Below are positions 61,540-64,000 of a DNA stretch of 64,000 nt, one piece after another; within the stretch, counting starts at the first letter, position 1; each line of letters begins with the position of its first letter. Source of the DNA: GCA-2737725 sp965229355 (GTDB taxonomy: Bacteria; Pseudomonadota; Alphaproteobacteria; Rhodospirillales; Rhodospirillaceae); NCBI GenBank assembly GCA_965229355.1, contig OZ245869.1:744001-808000 (forward strand), written 5' to 3'. The translations under genes and the position numbers were made by a program. Below the pieces are notes generated by a model, which saw only the letters and a program-made list of their open reading frames with translations, did no database searches and was not told the DNA's origin.

Positions 61540-62766
61540 TTAGACACGATCTTGCGGCAGCTTCATTTTGTAGGTCAGTGCTAAAGCAATCAGCGATACG
61601 CTGGCGGCGATGATCAGCGCCTGATCCGCATTCGTCATACTGGCGATCATGCCCCACATGGGCGACCCGAACGCATAACCACTCATCAGCACCAAATTAA
61701 TCAGCGCCATGCCGCGCCCACGCACCTCGTCGGGCAGCACCATTTGTGCGCCAACTTGATTGGCAGACATCACAAAGAACCATGTGTAGCCACCAATACA
61801 GGTCAGCACCCCCAGCGTCAGGACTGTCTCGACAAACGCCATCGCCAGCAGCGACAGCGCATTCACCGCAATCGCAACGCCTACAATCACGTCGCGCGAG
61901 AAGTGATGCGCTACACGCTGAAAGCTGAAGACGCCCAAGATCGCACCCAACCCCATACCGCTGAAAATGATGCCGAAGTCGCTAGGCTGCGGCGCCTTCA
62001 CCGGCAAAATTGCCAACACAATCGAGCACACGACAAAGAAAATGCCGCCGCGAATCAGCAGCGCGCGAAACGGTGGAGATGTTTTCGCAAAGGCAATTGC
62101 GCCAAACAGCATCATGGTCAACGGCTGTGGCGCGCGCGCTGGGCGCACATGCGGCGAACGCCACGCCATCAACGCAACAATGACACCGATATACGCCACA
62201 GCATTAAATGCTGTCATAGCGACCGCACCTAAAATCGGGATCAATGCGCCGGCCAATGACGGCCCGATGATGCGGGCCAAGTTGTTCGTCAGCGAATAAA
62301 TCGCAACCGCTTGTGGCAGTTCCTTCATACCCACCATCTCCGCCCAAATCGCGGATTGATTGGGGATGTTGAGCGCATAGCCCACAGCGAACAGCATGAG
62401 CAACGCCAGCAACAGCCACGGATTGTGCAAGCCGCTGAGAATGACCACCGTCAACGCTCCCGCAGCGAGCATCATCCAAGATTGGCTGAAAATCATGAAT
62501 TTGCGCCGGTCCAGCATGTCGGTCAGCGCGCCCGCAGGCAGCAACAACAGCACCGGCGGGATGAACAAGGCCGTCTGTACCAGCGACACCATCAGCGGAT
62601 CGCCGTCGGTCCAAAGGCGCATGAGGTACGCCGCCGCCACCGTCTGCATGAAGTAGCCCATGTTGGCCACCGTTACCGTCGCCATCAGGTTGCGGAACGG
62701 CGGGTGCCTTAAGGGCGTCCAAAGTGACGCTGGTTTGGAGGGCGATTCGGACAAAATGAAACTCAA
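61540..62766 (-). CDS. MFS transporter (EntS/MFS_3-like)
   Basis: 408 residues with 12 predicted membrane segments. F-R-N-L-M-A-T-V-T-V-A-N-M-G near 25, A-G-A-L-T-D-M-L-D-R-R-K-F-M-I near 80 (the loop 2-3 motif) and a second D-E-V-R-G-R-G-M-A-L in the second half. The enterobactin-exporter-like branch moves siderophores, drugs or metals; the substrate is not known. It ends two bases from the WD40 stop in convergent orientation and its start faces dnaB. Confidence 0.88.
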   Translation of the reverse strand: MSFILSESPSKPASLWTPLRHPPFRNLMATVTVANMGYFMQTVAAAYLMRLWTDGDPLMVSLVQTALFIPPVLLLLPAGALTDMLDRRKFMIFSQSWMMLAAGALTVVILSGLHNPWLLLALLMLFAVGYALNIPNQSAIWAEMVGMKELPQAVAIYSLTNNLARIIGPSLAGALIPILGAVAMTAFNAVAYIGVIVALMAWRSPHVRPARAPQPLTMMLFGAIAFAKTSPPFRALLIRGGIFFVVCSIVLAILPVKAPQPSDFGIIFSGMGLGAILGVFSFQRVAHHFSRDVIVGVAIAVNALSLLAMAFVETVLTLGVLTCIGGYTWFFVMSANQVGAQMVLPDEVRGRGMALINLVLMSGYAFGSPMWGMIASMTNADQALIIAASVSLIALALTYKMKLPQDRV

Positions 62767-62965
62767 TCAGCGGACAAATCTTGCGTCGTTCTTAGCCTGA
62801 TTGGTGCTTTCAGATGCAACGCCTTTGTGGCGGCGTCCAATCCGCACTACATTGATGGAACTGCCCCCGTTATCCCCGTTATTCACAGGCAGTATTTATA
62901 AAATTCAAAGGGTTACAGGGTTTGATCGTGGCAGGCCAAGGCATGTCTGTTAAATACAAAAGATC

Positions 62966-64000
62966 ATGAACACACCGATTTTAAAACCCGTCGAGCCGGT
63001 CTCGTCGGCCTTCCGTTCGCCTCCGCAAAACATCGATGCGGAAAAGGCGCTGCTGGGCGCGATCATGATGAATAACCGGTCCTACGAAAAGGTCTCGGAT
63101 TTCCTCCTCCCCGCGCACTTCTCGGACCCCGTGAATGCGCGCATATATGAGTCGATGATCCGCCTGATCGAGCAAGGGCATCAGGCTAACCCGGTTACCC
63201 TGAAAACATATCTTGAACGCGATGAGTTGATTATTTCTGCAGGGGGTATGCAATACATTGCAGCTCTTGCAGGCTCGGTCGTCACCATCATTAACACCGC
63301 TGACTACGGCAAGCTGATTTACGACCTGTTCTTGCGTCGCGAATTGATTGCGCTGGGCGATGACATCGTGAATGACGCCTTCGATGTGCTGCCGGATGAA
63401 ACGGCCGTCAATCAAATCGAAAGCGCTGAACAACGCCTGTTCAATCTGGCGGCCGATGGCGCAACCGAAGGCGGTTTCCAAAGCTTTGAACGCGCGATTG
63501 TTAACGCGCTGAACATGGCCGAAGCCGCCCACCGCCGCGAAGGTGCGCTGGCAGGTGTGACCACGGGCCTTGTGGACTTGGACCGTAAGCTTGGTGGTTT
63601 GCACGAGTCAGACTTGTTGATCCTCGCCGGTCGTCCGTCGATGGGTAAAACCGCGCTGGCCACGACGATGACGTTCAATGCGGCCCAGTATTACGCGACA
63701 ACCGATAACCCCGATGATCGCGGCAAAACGGTCGCGTTCTTCTCGCTCGAAATGTCGGCCGAGCAATTGGCCACACGTATTTTGTCGGAACGCGCGCGGG
63801 TTTCCAGCCACGAAATCCGCACCGGTAAATTGTCGAACGAGAATTTCGCGCAGTTGGTGGGCGCGTCCCAAGAACTCAACGACTTGCCGATGTACATTGA
63901 CGACACGCCCGCCGTGACCGTCTCAACCATTCGTACACGCTGCCGTCGCCTGGCCCGTCAGCCGCGCAAAGGCATGGCGCCAGACCCAACGCGCAATAAC
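62966..64000 (+). CDS. dnaB: Replicative DNA helicase DnaB, 5' part
   Basis: The first 345 codons are present; the gene continues beyond the window. The N-terminal domain starts P-P-Q-N-I-D-A-E-K-A-L-L-G-A-I and ends near residue 125; the RecA-like domain follows with G-R-P-S-M-G-K-T-A-L-A (Walker A) and F-F-S-L-E-M-S-A-E-Q. An alphaproteobacterial insert (T-D-N-P-D-D-R-G-K) sits between them. DnaB is the hexameric helicase of the replication fork. The promoter should be in the 199-base gap before it, shared divergently with the MFS gene. Confidence 0.97.
   Translation, partial: MNTPILKPVEPVSSAFRSPPQNIDAEKALLGAIMMNNRSYEKVSDFLLPAHFSDPVNARIYESMIRLIEQGHQANPVTLKTYLERDELIISAGGMQYIAALAGSVVTIINTADYGKLIYDLFLRRELIALGDDIVNDAFDVLPDETAVNQIESAEQRLFNLAADGATEGGFQSFERAIVNALNMAEAAHRREGALAGVTTGLVDLDRKLGGLHESDLLILAGRPSMGKTALATTMTFNAAQYYATTDNPDDRGKTVAFFSLEMSAEQLATRILSERARVSSHEIRTGKLSNENFAQLVGASQELNDLPMYIDDTPAVTVSTIRTRCRRLARQPRKGMAPDPTRNN

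Overview
The window is a chromosomal segment of an alphaproteobacterium. No rRNA or species-specific marker is present, so the genus cannot be named. Two gene orders point to this class, and the first one to a Rhodospirillales-like lineage: rodA-mrdA-mreDCB next to leuA, ilvC, ilvN, ilvB and miaA; and the chain pepA / lptF / lptD / surA / pdxA / rsmA / gmk / yicC / mltG / fabF / acpP / fabG / fabD / rpsF / rpsR / DUF2232 / rplI / dnaB. Base composition is moderately GC-rich except for a clearly AT-richer patch at about 21.85-24.7 kb. No rRNA, CRISPR array, prophage or insertion sequence was seen. One tRNA (Lys, anticodon CTT) is present.

Layout. 0-4.3 kb: the end of an LLM-type flavin oxidoreductase, then two paralogous secreted solute-binding proteins around a cupin, all on the + strand. 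4.3-10.2 kb: tRNA-Lys and the cell-elongation operon (mreB, mreC, mreD, PBP2, RodA) on the - strand. 10.3-18.8 kb: branched-chain amino acid genes (leuA, ilvC, ilvN, ilvB), then miaA and a DUF1015 gene. A small DNA-binding-like protein gene lies on the opposite strand between leuA and ilvC, and the leuA leader holds structures that look like attenuators. 19.0-24.7 kb: an accessory region with a small conserved protein, a pair of SDR paralogues (one with a signal peptide) around a P-loop kinase-like protein, a NUDIX hydrolase and AT-rich orphan genes (DUF2971, small membrane proteins, a nuclease-like protein).

24.9-35.8 kb: pepA, a lone molybdenum hydroxylase large subunit, CysQ, a threonylcarbamoyl-AMP synthase, a D-2-hydroxyacid dehydrogenase-like flavoprotein, a secreted M20 peptidase, an OmpA-type porin and a secreted Ala/Pro/Lys-rich protein. 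36.0-44.7 kb: outer-membrane biogenesis and associated genes (lptF, lptD, a Sel1-repeat protein, surA, pdxA, rsmA; then gmk and yicC on the - strand). LptG, lptF's usual partner, is absent here.

44.8-50.5 kb: a signalling insert (PAS-GGDEF-EAL protein, CheY-like regulator, KaiB-like protein, SDR, two TerC-family membrane proteins). 50.6-55.3 kb: mltG and the fatty-acid cluster fabF-acpP-fabG-fabD. 55.6-59.2 kb: a DUF2975/HTH/RHH-like trio and the S6-S18-DUF2232-L9 operon. 59.4-64 kb: a CobW-type metallochaperone, a WD40 protein, an MFS transporter and the start of dnaB, which runs off the window.

Most of the window is envelope growth, LPS export, fatty-acid synthesis, branched-chain amino acid synthesis and ribosome genes. 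The more unusual material sits in the inserts that interrupt the conserved chain: the KaiB/response-regulator pair, the secreted SDR, the RHH-plus-RAMA-like protein, the AT-rich patch and the leuA leader.
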